A stretch of 64,000 nt of DNA from Fenollaria timonensis (GTDB lineage Bacteria; Bacillota; Clostridia; Tissierellales; Peptoniphilaceae): contig NZ_LN898229.1 of the NCBI RefSeq assembly GCF_001457835.1, positions 488,082-552,081 of the forward strand, in the 5' to 3' direction. The notes beneath the pieces are model-generated. The model was given only the letters and a program-made list of their open reading frames with translations, made no database searches and was not told the origin of the DNA. A program made the translations under genes and the position numbers. Positions 1 to 7,826 of the stretch are shown here, in pieces (position 1 is the stretch's first letter; each line of letters starts with the position of its first letter).

Positions 1-19
1 AAATTCTCCTATTTAGAGC

Positions 20-88
20 AAATATATAGAAAAAATTCTATATATTTAGTAAAAACATATTGACTTTTTTCTATATGTATGTTAGTAT
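20..88 (+). promoter_or_regulatory. arsR promoter with perfect palindrome operator
   Basis: A perfect 12-bp inverted repeat with a 4-nt centre lies at 20-47 (arms AAATATATAGAA and TTCTATATATTT). It is followed by a -35 TTGACT at 60-65 and a -10 TAGTAT at 83-88 with a 17-bp spacer. ArsR-family repressors bind such AT-rich palindromes near their own promoter, so this is the likely autoregulatory operator. A related half-site CTATAT lies at 71-76 inside the spacer. The operator role is inferred from position and symmetry. Confidence 0.6.
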
Positions 89-118
89 TGATTTAGAAAG
101 AAGAAAGGAGCGAAAAAT

Positions 119-442
119 ATGGTTGAAAATATTTATGAATCTATTTCTAAAAAGCTTAAGGCGATATCGGATCAAAAGAGGCTAAAGATTGTTGACATGC
201 TATCTTGCGGGGAGCTATGTGCCTGTGAGATTCTTGAAAAGTTTGACATCACTCAGCCAACTTTGTCGAGTGACATGAAAAAGCTTGAGGAGGCAAAGCT
301 TGTCAAGAGCCGACGCGAGGGCAAGAATACTTACTACACGCTAAACAAAAAGGCGCTTGAGCACTTCCTTGAGCAGCTTGAGTACATCTTTGGTGACAAG
401 CCTGATTGCATCTGTCACAGTGAGGAGAAGATGGATTACTAA
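119..442 (+). CDS. arsR: ArsR/SmtB-family metalloregulator
   Basis: A 107-residue winged-helix repressor expected to release DNA when As(III) or a similar thiophilic metalloid binds. The helix-turn-helix lies around residues 35-65 (FDITQPTLSSDMKKLEEAKL) followed by the wing RREGKNTYY. Cysteines at 30, 34 and 36 (CGELCAC) match the alpha3 metal-binding site of arsenic-responsive ArsR proteins, and a second pair sits at 97 and 99 (DCICH). The ATG follows GAAAGGAGCG. It lies 49 bp upstream of the arsenite methyltransferase, so one transcript is likely and arsenic is the probable inducer. The exact inducing ion is inferred. Confidence 0.9.
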   Translation: MVENIYESISKKLKAISDQKRLKIVDMLSCGELCACEILEKFDITQPTLSSDMKKLEEAKLVKSRREGKNTYYTLNKKALEHFLEQLEYIFGDKPDCICHSEEKMDY

Positions 443-491
443 TTTTAGGCAAGATTGAATTTATACGATACAATTAGATAAGGAGGCTAGT

Positions 492-1562
492 ATGAAAGAT
501 ATTAGAGAAGAAGTTAAGAATTATTACTCGAAGGTAACTACTGTTGATGACGGCAAGATGGAGACTAAGATCTGCTCCTGCGCTCTTGATGGCAGTCCTA
601 AGTACATTAACGAGGCGAGAAAGATGATTCCTGATGAGATTATCAAGCACTTTTACGGCTGTGGATCACCGATACCGCCTGCACTTGAAGGTATGACTGT
701 TCTTGACCTTGGCTGCGGCACTGGTCTTGACGTTTACACCATTTCTAAATTAGTCGGGGAGCATGGCAGGGTCATAGGTGTCGACATGAACGACGATCAG
801 CTTGCCATTGCTAGAAAATATCAAGATGAGATGGCGGAAAAGTTCGGCTACAAGAAGTCCAACGTTGAGTTCAAAAAGGGCTACATCGAAGATTTGAAGT
901 CTATTGGCATTGAAGATGGCACAGTGGACATAGTCATTTCAAACTGCGTTATCAACCTAAGTCCTTACAAGGAAGAGGTATTTAAAGAGATTTGGCGCGT
1001 TCTTAAGACTGGCGGCGAGCTTTACTTTGCGGACATATTCGCGGACAGACGCTTTGGAGAAGATATCTCTATGGATTTAATTCTAAGGGGCGAGTGCTTG
1101 GGCGGCGCTATGTATATAGAAGACTTTAGACGTCTACTTAGAAAGATAGGTTGGGAAGACTTTAGATATATTAAATCAAATAAGGCTGCCATTGACAATG
1201 AAGATATCGAGGTAATGGTAGGCAATGTAGAGTTTTACTCTCACACTATAAAGGCTGTTAAACTACCTGAACTAATTGAGGACATCTGTGAGAACTATGG
1301 ACAAGTAGCGACTTATAGAGGCGGCATTGAAGGCTCGGAGCACTACTTCGACCTTGATGACCACCACAGATTTTACAAGAATCTTCCGCTTGCTGTCTGC
1401 GGCAATAGCTGTGCGATGATTGAAAACACAAGACTTGCGAAGTACTTTGACATAATGGGCGACAGAAGCGAACACTTCGGCGCTTTTAGTGGATGCTCCA
1501 CTGCGCCAAAGACTGATGGTGCAGCAAATGACGACTGCGGCTGCGGCACTGGCTGCTGCTAA
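492..1562 (+). CDS. arsM: arsenite S-adenosylmethionine methyltransferase
   Basis: A 356-residue cytoplasmic class I methyltransferase predicted to methylate As(III) using S-adenosylmethionine. The SAM motif I DLGCGTGLD lies at about residues 72-80. Cysteines known in the family to hold As(III) can be matched: Cys57 in YGCGSPIPP, the NCVINL cysteine and the GECLGGA cysteine, with CSC at 28-30 near the N-terminus. The C-terminal extension after about residue 240 and a Cys-rich tail (DDCGCGTGCC) are also seen in bacterial ArsM proteins. AAGGAGG precedes the ATG. Pairing with arsR supports arsenic detoxification; no arsB or arsC lies in the window. Confidence 0.92.
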   Translation: MKDIREEVKNYYSKVTTVDDGKMETKICSCALDGSPKYINEARKMIPDEIIKHFYGCGSPIPPALEGMTVLDLGCGTGLDVYTISKLVGEHGRVIGVDMNDDQLAIARKYQDEMAEKFGYKKSNVEFKKGYIEDLKSIGIEDGTVDIVISNCVINLSPYKEEVFKEIWRVLKTGGELYFADIFADRRFGEDISMDLILRGECLGGAMYIEDFRRLLRKIGWEDFRYIKSNKAAIDNEDIEVMVGNVEFYSHTIKAVKLPELIEDICENYGQVATYRGGIEGSEHYFDLDDHHRFYKNLPLAVCGNSCAMIENTRLAKYFDIMGDRSEHFGAFSGCSTAPKTDGAANDDCGCGTGCC

Positions 1563-1599
1563 AATTTTGCTAAGAGATATATAATAGAAGATAAAAAAT

Positions 1600-1630
1600 A
1601 ACTGTGAGATTAATCTCACAGTTATTTTTT
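1600..1630. terminator. bidirectional rho-independent terminator
   Basis: A perfect palindrome (AACTGTGAGATT at 1600-1611 and its complement at 1612-1623) is flanked by A-rich and T-rich runs. It can terminate arsM and the convergent radical SAM gene. Its T-run overlaps the stop codon of the latter. The CTGTGAG stem recurs in other terminators of this window. Confidence 0.9.
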
Positions 1631-2534
1631 ACTCCTTACTCCACACTTGCCACTTCCTCATCTCGTTTTTTCTTAGTTCCTTCTCAGTATTTCCGTCCCT
1701 ATACTCCTTCAATTTTCTCAGCATATCCTCTTTCCCTTCAGGGAATTTTGCAAGCAGTGGCAAGGGATTGGTCTTGTGCGTTGCCTTGATTACTGTACTA
1801 TTCTCAAGATTTTGGAGTATATATATTTCCTCAGCTAAAACGTCTTTTATGGCAAGTCTCGTAAATTCTTTCGCGCGAACGAGGTCCTTAAGCGGCGCAC
1901 GCTTGAATATTACCGTAGTTACGAAGACTATTTCGAATGGCTTTATCTCGTTTAATAGTTTTGCCGTTCCTTCTCTATGAGCCAGGGTCAGCTCTTTGCC
2001 GCCAAGGCCGAGCATGATGTAGACGGAGTAGCTGATGCCAAGCCTTTCAAGCTTTTTGCAGGCTCTTATGCTATCCGAAACGCTGTGTCCCTTTTTGTGA
2101 AAGCTCAAAACTTCGTCCGAACCGCTCTCAAGCCCTAAACATAGCCTATCTAGGCCCATTGCTTTAAGGCGAAGCAGCTCCTCATCAGTCTTGTGAAGGA
2201 CGTCACTCGTGCGCGCAAACATCGATATATACCCCACTTCGAAGTACTTGTGTATAAGAGCAAAGACAGCTTCAAGGTAGGAGGCTTTTACGCATAAGGG
2301 ATTACCCTCAAGCAGTGTAAATTTCTTGGGGCTGCGTCTCATATTGTCGTATTTAATTTTTTCCTTACGCAAATAGTCCTCGATCTCGGCGAGCTTGAAG
2401 AGGTGAAATTTCTGCCTAAAATTCAAATCGCAGTAGAGGCACTTTTGGTAGGAACAGCCAGATGTCACGGGCACCATGACGTTGTGCATTTCGGGCATCG
2501 GCGTGTACATGTAGATGGGGTAAAATTTGTCCAT
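1629..2534 (-). CDS. radical SAM protein, function unassigned
   Basis: A 301-residue radical SAM enzyme. The CxxxCxxC cluster motif is visible as GCSYQKCLYC at about residues 26-35, and a GLESGSDEVL segment in the middle fits the SAM-binding part of the TIM barrel. The start is chosen because AAAGGAG precedes ATG 2534. The sequence resembles the general Elp3/HemN-like radical SAM group, but no auxiliary domain fixes the substrate. It is transcribed convergently to arsM and shares its terminator, so a role in arsenic metabolism is not implied by operon structure. Substrate unknown. Confidence 0.75.
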   Translation of the reverse strand: MDKFYPIYMYTPMPEMHNVMVPVTSGCSYQKCLYCDLNFRQKFHLFKLAEIEDYLRKEKIKYDNMRRSPKKFTLLEGNPLCVKASYLEAVFALIHKYFEVGYISMFARTSDVLHKTDEELLRLKAMGLDRLCLGLESGSDEVLSFHKKGHSVSDSIRACKKLERLGISYSVYIMLGLGGKELTLAHREGTAKLLNEIKPFEIVFVTTVIFKRAPLKDLVRAKEFTRLAIKDVLAEEIYILQNLENSTVIKATHKTNPLPLLAKFPEGKEDMLRKLKEYRDGNTEKELRKNEMRKWQVWSKE

Positions 2535-2580
2535 AATAATCTCCTTTAATTATACTTACCCAATTTTATACAAATATGTT

Positions 2581-2702
2581 AATTTCGCATTCAATCTAGC
2601 CCTTGAGCTCGTTCCCTCCTCAGCAATGCTCGAGTACATTAGTACACTCCGCTTGCTTCGTCAGTCCACATCGCCCAATCATCTAGATTGCTCTGCAAAA
2701 TT
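2581..2702. repeat. structured intergenic repeat, family 1, copy A
   Basis: A 122-bp element with imperfect terminal inverted repeats (AATTTCGCATTCAATCTAG at the left, CTAGATTGCTCTGCAAAATT at the right). It occupies most of the gap between the divergent radical SAM and HAD genes. Copies occur at 27650-27747 in the opposite orientation and at 37116-37238. The interior can fold into nested stems. Confidence 0.75.
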
Positions 2703-2786
2703 ATAATAAATGCATATTGCTATGATAGTTTTAAAAAATATGCTATAATATAGATAATAATTATAAAAATATGGAGGAGTTTATAT

Positions 2787-3506
2787 ATGATATTTTTCGA
2801 TCTAGACGATACAATTCTCAATACAGCAAAAACAAATCTACTAATTTTTGAGCGCGCGCAAATGGATTTGCACCTAGCCATGGACGCAGACGAGTTCAGA
2901 GGCCGCATAAGGACTGCACTTCGCTCGCGCATGATCAGGCACTTGGACTTCGCCTACAACGAGAGCATCGGCATCGATCCACTAGACTACATGCTTATGG
3001 AGGAGCCATACGAAGAAGAAAGGCTAGAGCTATTCAAGAATGGGGTTTATGACGATGTGAAGGACATTTTGGGCGAAGTAAGTCAAGAAGAATTTTTCGC
3101 GGCCTTTTTGAAGAGACGCTTCGACTATACTGAAGCAATTGAGGGCATGCTAGATTTAATAAAGGATTTAAAGGCTGCCGGCCACAAGATCGGCATAATC
3201 ACTGACGGCATCAGCGAGGTGCAACACAGAAAGTCGCAAACCCTAGGACTTGACACGCTTGTAGACCACGTCTTTGCTTCGGGCGACTTTGGTTATGGTA
3301 AACCCGATACGAAGTTTTTCTTCGGCGCTATGAAAGCGGCTGGCGTTAGGCCAGAGGAGTCCATTATGATAGGTAACAACATCGACTCAGACGTTTTCGG
3401 CGCACTTGCAAGCGGCATGAGAGCCATATATTTTGGCGTGAAACCAAAGAATTACGTAGTTACATGGGCAAGTAGCGCAGATGAATTAAGAAAGATTTTA
3501 TTATAG
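2787..3506 (+). CDS. HAD-superfamily phosphatase, YjjG-like
   Basis: A 239-residue haloacid dehalogenase-type hydrolase. Motif I is FFDLDDT with the nucleophile Asp5 and acid/base Asp7. Motif II is IITDG, motif III the lysine of YGKPDTKFF, and motif IV GNNIDSDVFGA. An alpha-helical cap between about residues 15 and 105 fits subfamily I. Length and the motif IV wording resemble YjjG-type nucleoside 5'-monophosphate phosphatases, but the substrate is not proven. ATG 2787 follows GGAGGAG. The gene lies 13 bp upstream of the HicB-like gene, so they probably share a transcript. Confidence 0.85.
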   Translation: MIFFDLDDTILNTAKTNLLIFERAQMDLHLAMDADEFRGRIRTALRSRMIRHLDFAYNESIGIDPLDYMLMEEPYEEERLELFKNGVYDDVKDILGEVSQEEFFAAFLKRRFDYTEAIEGMLDLIKDLKAAGHKIGIITDGISEVQHRKSQTLGLDTLVDHVFASGDFGYGKPDTKFFFGAMKAAGVRPEESIMIGNNIDSDVFGALASGMRAIYFGVKPKNYVVTWASSADELRKILL

Positions 3507-3519
3507 GCTGTGGTTTATT

Positions 3520-4137
3520 ATGAAAATTGTTGACCATTATTCATATCCAGCGATTGTCACTTATTTTGATAACGGCTCTACTGAAACATATTTTCCTGAT
3601 TTTGATATTTATACTGGCAGTGAAGATGACAAGGATCTGATGAAATACGCAAAAGAGCTTCTTTCTGTACTTATAGAAGGGATTTTAGATGATGAAGAGT
3701 TTTTACCAGAGCCGAGCAAATTGCAAGATTTGACGCTTCAAGACAATGAAAGAACTATGCTTGTTGAAGTTTTTGTGCCAAGTGAAATAAATATAAAGAA
3801 GAATGTTTCTGTTTATCCTTGTGTAGTAAGGCATGAAGATGGTGTTTATTATGCTAATTTTCCTGACTTTGACGCCTGCTTTACTGATGCTGAGAGCTTA
3901 GATGAACTTTTTGTAAACACAAAAGAAGTTTTAAACGGGCTAATAAATACTATTTATGAAAATGACATGGATGTGCCTATGCCAAGTGAGGCTGATGATA
4001 TAAAGCTAAAGAGCGGTGAGTTTTTAATTTTAGTAAAGGCTGATTTATCTAGAAATATGATTGAAAACGCTTATATAAAAAGCGATGAAAAGTATTATAA
4101 GGACCTTGTAAAAAGAGCTTCAGATATGGAAAAATAA
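3520..4137 (+). CDS. orphan protein with two tandem HicB-like domains
   Basis: A 205-residue acidic protein made of two HicB-type partial RNase H folds. The first starts YSYPAIVTYFDNG..YFPDFDIY and the second YPCVVRHEDGVYYANFPDFDACFTD; each is followed by an amphipathic helix rich in Leu. Known HicB antitoxins have one such domain plus a DNA-binding tail and sit beside hicA. Here there is no hicA-like gene on either side and no obvious DNA-binding tail. The gene follows a HAD phosphatase by 13 bp. It may be a stand-alone regulator or the relic of a toxin-antitoxin pair; its downstream terminator was split by the insertion element. Confidence 0.7.
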   Translation: MKIVDHYSYPAIVTYFDNGSTETYFPDFDIYTGSEDDKDLMKYAKELLSVLIEGILDDEEFLPEPSKLQDLTLQDNERTMLVEVFVPSEINIKKNVSVYPCVVRHEDGVYYANFPDFDACFTDAESLDELFVNTKEVLNGLINTIYENDMDVPMPSEADDIKLKSGEFLILVKADLSRNMIENAYIKSDEKYYKDLVKRASDMEK

Positions 4138-4208
4138 ATAGAGATAGCAAAAGGCGAGGGTTTGTACTGCCCCCTTAAATCCGGACACGGAAATAAGGGG
4201 GTATTTTA

Positions 4209-4739
4209 ATGAAAAAAATAACATATGAAGAGAAATTAAAAATAGTAAAAGAAAACCAAGAAGGATATGGACAAATTTATCTATCGAAAAAATATGGGAT
4301 ATCTAAAGATACAATTCGAAATTGGATTCAGTCATATGGAATGTTTGGTGAAGAAGGCCTCAAGAAAAGTATTAAAAATAGTTCATATAGTGGAGAATTT
4401 AAATTATCTGTGATAGAATATAGGAAAATAAATGGTCTATCCTACAAAGAAACTGCAGAACACTTCAAAATCAAACAGCCATCCACAATAGCTGTCTGGC
4501 AAAGGAAGTATAAAGAAAAAGGTTTTGAAGGTTTATGTGGGAAGAGAGGAAGGCCAAAGAAACTAGGAGATTCTAATATGAGCAAAGATAAGATAAATGA
4601 ATTTACCCCTTCAGAAAAAGAAGAGTTAATTAAATTAAGACAAGAAAATCTATACCTAAAAGCAAGGCTAGAATACGAAAAAAAACTGGAAGCCTTAGTT
4701 CAAAAGAGATTGCAAAAAACAAAGAAAAGACCAAAATAA
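4209..4739 (+). CDS. IS3-family OrfA, helix-turn-helix protein
   Basis: A 176-residue transposase component with two helix-turn-helix repeats: residues about 10-45 (YGQIYLSKKYGISKDTIRNW) and 60-100 (SYKETAEHFKIKQPSTIAVW). A leucine-heptad coiled coil at about 140-165 is expected for OrfA-OrfAB oligomerisation. It binds the element ends. Near its 3' end an A6 run at 4714-4719 is the likely -1 frameshift site, because the orfB frame is open and coherent from about 4715. The fusion product OrfAB would be the active transposase. Confidence 0.9.
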   Translation: MKKITYEEKLKIVKENQEGYGQIYLSKKYGISKDTIRNWIQSYGMFGEEGLKKSIKNSSYSGEFKLSVIEYRKINGLSYKETAEHFKIKQPSTIAVWQRKYKEKGFEGLCGKRGRPKKLGDSNMSKDKINEFTPSEKEELIKLRQENLYLKARLEYEKKLEALVQKRLQKTKKRPK

Positions 4740-4801
4740 TTTTTGAACTAAGGCAAAAATACAAGAAATTACCTTTAAAGTATTGGCTAGAGACTGCTGA
4801 T

Positions 4802-5596
4802 TTGCCAAAAAGCTCTTACTATGAATGGGAGAAGAAACTACAGGAAGTAAATACAAAAGAAGCCAAAGATATTGAAAGAGTAAAGAGAGTAGTTGAAGAA
4901 TCCAAAAGAAGATATGGCTACAGAAGAGTGTGCTTACAACTAAAAAAAGAAGGCATAATTATGAACCATAAAAAAGTTCTTAGAATCATGAAAGAAAACA
5001 ATCTCTTATGTAACAAGTATGGCTTAAGAAGAAAAGCCTACTCATCATACAAAGGCAATGTAGGTAAAGTTGCTAAAAATAATTTAAATAGAGACTTTTA
5101 TGTGGATAAGATAAATACAGTATGGGTAAGTGATGTAACAGAGTTTAGAATAAGAAATTCGGAAATAAAACTCTACCTATCTCCAATAATGGATCTGTAT
5201 AACGGAGAAATAATTTCCTACAGCATAAGCAAATCTCCAACAGTAGAGTTCACACTAAAGTCATTAAAAGACGCAATACAAACCATACCTGTAAAGCATA
5301 ACTTAATGATCCACACCGATCAAGGCTTTCATTACCAACATAGGAGTTGGGTATATACACTTGAAAAATATGGGATCAAACAGAGTATGTCTAGAAAAGG
5401 AAATTGCCTAGATAATTCACCCATGGAAAATTTCTTTGGATTGTTAAAACAAGAGATGTTTTACTGTGAAAACTACAAAACTATTGAGGAATTAGAAGCT
5501 GCTATTAGAGAATATATTGACTGGTATAACAACAAGAGAATAAAGACAAAATTAAACGGCCTGTCACCTGTTGAGTACAGGTTACAAGCCGTGTAA
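4802..5596 (+). CDS. IS3-family OrfB, DDE integrase
   Basis: A 264-residue rve-type integrase. The N-terminal HTH_21 part contains RRYGYRRVCLQLKKEG. The DDE triad can be placed at WVSDVTEF (first D), HTDQGFHYQ (second D) and SPMENFFGLLKQE (E). The coordinates given begin at an internal start. The frame is open from about 4715 and encodes sequence homologous to the normal OrfB N-terminus, so translation probably enters by -1 frameshifting from orfA. The gene ends 40 bp before the right inverted repeat end. Confidence 0.9.
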   Translation: MPKSSYYEWEKKLQEVNTKEAKDIERVKRVVEESKRRYGYRRVCLQLKKEGIIMNHKKVLRIMKENNLLCNKYGLRRKAYSSYKGNVGKVAKNNLNRDFYVDKINTVWVSDVTEFRIRNSEIKLYLSPIMDLYNGEIISYSISKSPTVEFTLKSLKDAIQTIPVKHNLMIHTDQGFHYQHRSWVYTLEKYGIKQSMSRKGNCLDNSPMENFFGLLKQEMFYCENYKTIEELEAAIREYIDWYNNKRIKTKLNGLSPVEYRLQAV

Positions 5597-5653
5597 TAAA
5601 CGCGGTTATTTTGTCCGGGTTTGTGGGTGCATATCAGTTTTCCTCGCCTTTTT

Positions 5654-5761
5654 ACTTACTTAATCAAAATCACTTCTTTAAACAATTTCACTTACTCAAT
5701 CAAAATCACTTCTCAAACCAAAATCACTTACTTAATCAAAATCATTTACTTAATCTTTTCT
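5654..5761. repeat. six-copy 18-bp tandem repeat
   Basis: Units of 18 bp with consensus ACTTACTTAATCAAAATC run at 5654, 5672, 5690, 5708, 5726 and 5744. Copies 1 and 5 are identical and the last is degenerate. The array starts right after the interrupted terminator and runs into the last codons of the isoaspartyl peptidase gene on the minus strand. Confidence 0.85.
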
Positions 5762-6624
5762 ATTTCTCGTCCAAAGTCTCTAGCTATATACATCGTCGTT
5801 TCGCCACCCTCTTCACTTACTATAAATGGAAACTCGGCTATATTTGTCGCGGCGCCCCATGCTCCGTCCTTACCAACTGCAATTACCGAGAAATCGCGCG
5901 GCACTTTGCCCTTCGCCCTAAGTTTTGCGTCTAAATCCATGACTGCCTTTGTCGCGGCGTCTTGAGGACTTAGGCCACCTGCCATTAAACTCACTATTGC
6001 ATACGAAAGTGTTCCTTTAATTATGTCTTCGCCGACGCCTGTTGCAGCTGCGGCGCCTACTTCGCTGTCCGCATATAGACCGGGACCCACAAGCGGCGAG
6101 TCGCCCACGCGGCCCCTTTTTTTCATGAAGAGACCCGAGGTCGATGTTGCTGCTATAGATCTTCCGTCCTCTGCAATGAGGCCACAGACTGTATCGTGGC
6201 CCTTATAAACCTTTGGTTTCTTCGCCCTTTCTTCGAGCCAGCGCTTTTTTGCTTCGTCCGTTAGCATCTCTTCTTCCTTAAAACCCGCTTCCTTAGCATG
6301 TTTCAGAGCGCCTTCGCCGACTAAAAAGTTATTGTACTCATTATCAATAAGCGTATAAGCGACTGAGACAGCGCTCCTCATATTTCTTAAGCCAGCAACT
6401 GCGCCAAAATGCAGATTGTCCCCGTTCATGATGGCTGCATCGCACTCAACGACCCCATCTTCATTCGGTAGGCCACTGTAGCCGACTGAGTGAAAATCTT
6501 CGTTCAGCTCAACATCTTTTATTAAAGTAATCAAAGCTTCTTCAAGCGGTTCACCTCTTAAAAGCGCCTCGCGTGCGAGCTTCGTTCCTTTGTATGCCAT
6601 TTTCCAAGTAGCTATAATCGTCAT
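5746..6624 (-). CDS. isoaspartyl peptidase/asparaginase family (Ntn hydrolase)
   Basis: A 292-residue member of the glycosylasparaginase / plant-type asparaginase family, which cleaves itself before a catalytic threonine. The expected motif GHDTVCGLIA places the nucleophile at Thr145. The substrate-binding GRVGDSPLVGPGLYAD and the ATGVGEDII segment follow. Length and motifs match N4-(beta-N-acetylglucosaminyl)-L-asparaginase or isoaspartyl peptidase. AGGAGG precedes ATG 6624. The gene lies 8 bp downstream of iadA, which strongly suggests removal of isoaspartyl peptides from damaged or diet-derived protein. The last codons lie within the 18-bp tandem repeat. Confidence 0.88.
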   Translation of the reverse strand: MTIIATWKMAYKGTKLAREALLRGEPLEEALITLIKDVELNEDFHSVGYSGLPNEDGVVECDAAIMNGDNLHFGAVAGLRNMRSAVSVAYTLIDNEYNNFLVGEGALKHAKEAGFKEEEMLTDEAKKRWLEERAKKPKVYKGHDTVCGLIAEDGRSIAATSTSGLFMKKRGRVGDSPLVGPGLYADSEVGAAAATGVGEDIIKGTLSYAIVSLMAGGLSPQDAATKAVMDLDAKLRAKGKVPRDFSVIAVGKDGAWGAATNIAEFPFIVSEEGGETTMYIARDFGREIEKIK

Positions 6625-6632
6625 AAGTCCTC

Positions 6633-7745
6633 CTAAAAATCAGAAAAATTAGTCTTGCGAAGAACTTTTTTATCCTTCATCTCAACAATGCCCTTGCTAA
6701 TAACTGTGTCAATATTGTCATTATCATCAAGCGCCATAAGGTCAAGTGAAAGCCCTTCCTTGATCTCGCCTGTGATATGGTCTATTTCAAGCGCTTTCGC
6801 TGCGTTTGTCGAGGCAAGTTTAATCATCTCACCAAGACCATAGCCATAGTTATGGGATAGCGCCTTTATAGTGTCGAAAAGCTCTGTAATCTTTGCAGCG
6901 CCTATACCTAAGAGCTCCTTGTCCTCGGACCAGATAGGCACTGAGCCGTTCGAGTCCGACGAAAGCGTGATTTTATCGAATGGCGCGTTCTTTATCGCGT
7001 AATCGATGGCGTCAAGACCATCCTCTCCTGCAGTGAAATCTGCGTATCCACCCATATTCATAAACTTAACGGCGTCGTCCACTATGTTTTTGCAATGTGT
7101 TGGCCTAAAGACTTTGATCGGGATCTCGTGTTTTTCAAGGACGTGGAAGACTTTCGAAAGGCCTTCCTTTCCCAGTCCGCCCGTATGCATGTGTAATTCG
7201 CCCACTTTGCCGGCGAAGAGGCCTCCTAGGTAGCACTCGCTCGCTAGCCTTACGAGTTCGTCTTCTGTGATGTAACTTGCTCTGTGGTCTGAAATTGCTA
7301 GCTTACAGCCGATTATCTCACTTATGTAAGTGATGTCTTTTTTAACTGAGCCTGTTATGGTTTTAGAAGGAAACTCGTATGCGCCAGTCAGCGCAAAGGC
7401 TCTGACGTTGTACTCATTAAGTGCCTTGACCTTGGATACGAGATTTTCAACCGAACGCGTCGTGCTGTCAGTCCCAAGCAGGCCAACGAGCGTCGTCACA
7501 CCCGCCATAATTATGTCCTCGTACTTTATCTCGGGAACGCGCGACGTCGGCCCCATCTCTCCGCCGCCACCAGTCACGTGTACGTGGCCATCGATTAGCC
7601 CAGGAAAAACTCTCTTTCCCTCTAAATCTATCTCCTCAATCCCATAATAATTTTCTATATTTTCCTTTATCATGGTAATTTTGCCGTCCAAAGACAAGAT
7701 GTCTACACCATTACCATTATAATTTGCATTTTTAACAAGCAGCAT
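6633..7745 (-). CDS. iadA: beta-aspartyl (isoaspartyl) dipeptidase
   Basis: A 370-residue amidohydrolase of peptidase family M38, which cleaves beta-aspartyl dipeptides. The first metal-binding motif is GLIDGHVHVTGGGGE with His54 and His56. Further features include LHMHTGG, with two His likely at the metal/substrate site, and the SSDSNGS segment holding the last Asp ligand. An ATG at 7745 preceded by GTGGAGGTG is the best start; the frame extends 13 codons upstream without a ribosome binding site. It forms an operon with the threonine isoaspartyl hydrolase 8 bp downstream, so both act on isoaspartyl bonds. Confidence 0.93.
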   Translation of the reverse strand: MLLVKNANYNGNGVDILSLDGKITMIKENIENYYGIEEIDLEGKRVFPGLIDGHVHVTGGGGEMGPTSRVPEIKYEDIIMAGVTTLVGLLGTDSTTRSVENLVSKVKALNEYNVRAFALTGAYEFPSKTITGSVKKDITYISEIIGCKLAISDHRASYITEDELVRLASECYLGGLFAGKVGELHMHTGGLGKEGLSKVFHVLEKHEIPIKVFRPTHCKNIVDDAVKFMNMGGYADFTAGEDGLDAIDYAIKNAPFDKITLSSDSNGSVPIWSEDKELLGIGAAKITELFDTIKALSHNYGYGLGEMIKLASTNAAKALEIDHITGEIKEGLSLDLMALDDNDNIDTVISKGIVEMKDKKVLRKTNFSDF

Positions 7746-7826
7746 AAATCCACCTCCACTAAGTAAATCATAGCACAAAAGCATGACTATGACAATAGTT
7801 TTGGGTATAATTAACTAGGTGATTTT

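Larger units (their letters stand above)
4163..5636 (+). mobile_element. IS3-family insertion sequence, IS150 group
   Basis: The element is 1474 bp. Its ends form imperfect 25-bp inverted repeats (17 of 25 matches): TGTACTGCCCCC..CCGGACA on the left, and on the right, read inward, TGATATGCACCC..CCGGACA. A 3-bp target duplication GTT flanks it (4160-4162 and 5637-5639). It carries orfA and orfB in -1 relation, as in the IS3 family. Both genes and both ends look intact, so it may still be mobile. Confidence 0.92.
4149..5653 (+). terminator. terminator split by an insertion sequence
   Basis: The left arm AAAAGGCGAGG (4149-4159) and the right arm CCTCGCCTTTT (5642-5652) form a perfect 11-bp stem. 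They are separated by the 1474-bp element at 4163-5636 plus the duplicated GTT. Without the element the sequence reads stem, 5-nt loop GTTTT, stem and T-run: a standard rho-independent terminator between the HicB-like gene and the convergent isoaspartyl peptidase gene. Confidence 0.85.

Noticed and set aside
5654-5761. CRISPR-like array
   Set aside because: The units are contiguous 18-mers with no spacers and no cas genes nearby.
5611-5965. Plus-strand frames rich in NQNHLLN repeats
   Set aside because: They are translations of the 18-bp tandem repeat and of the antisense strand of the isoaspartyl peptidase gene.
6633-7784. Start of iadA at 7784
   Set aside because: The extra 13 codons precede a strong GGAGGTG site that serves ATG 7745.
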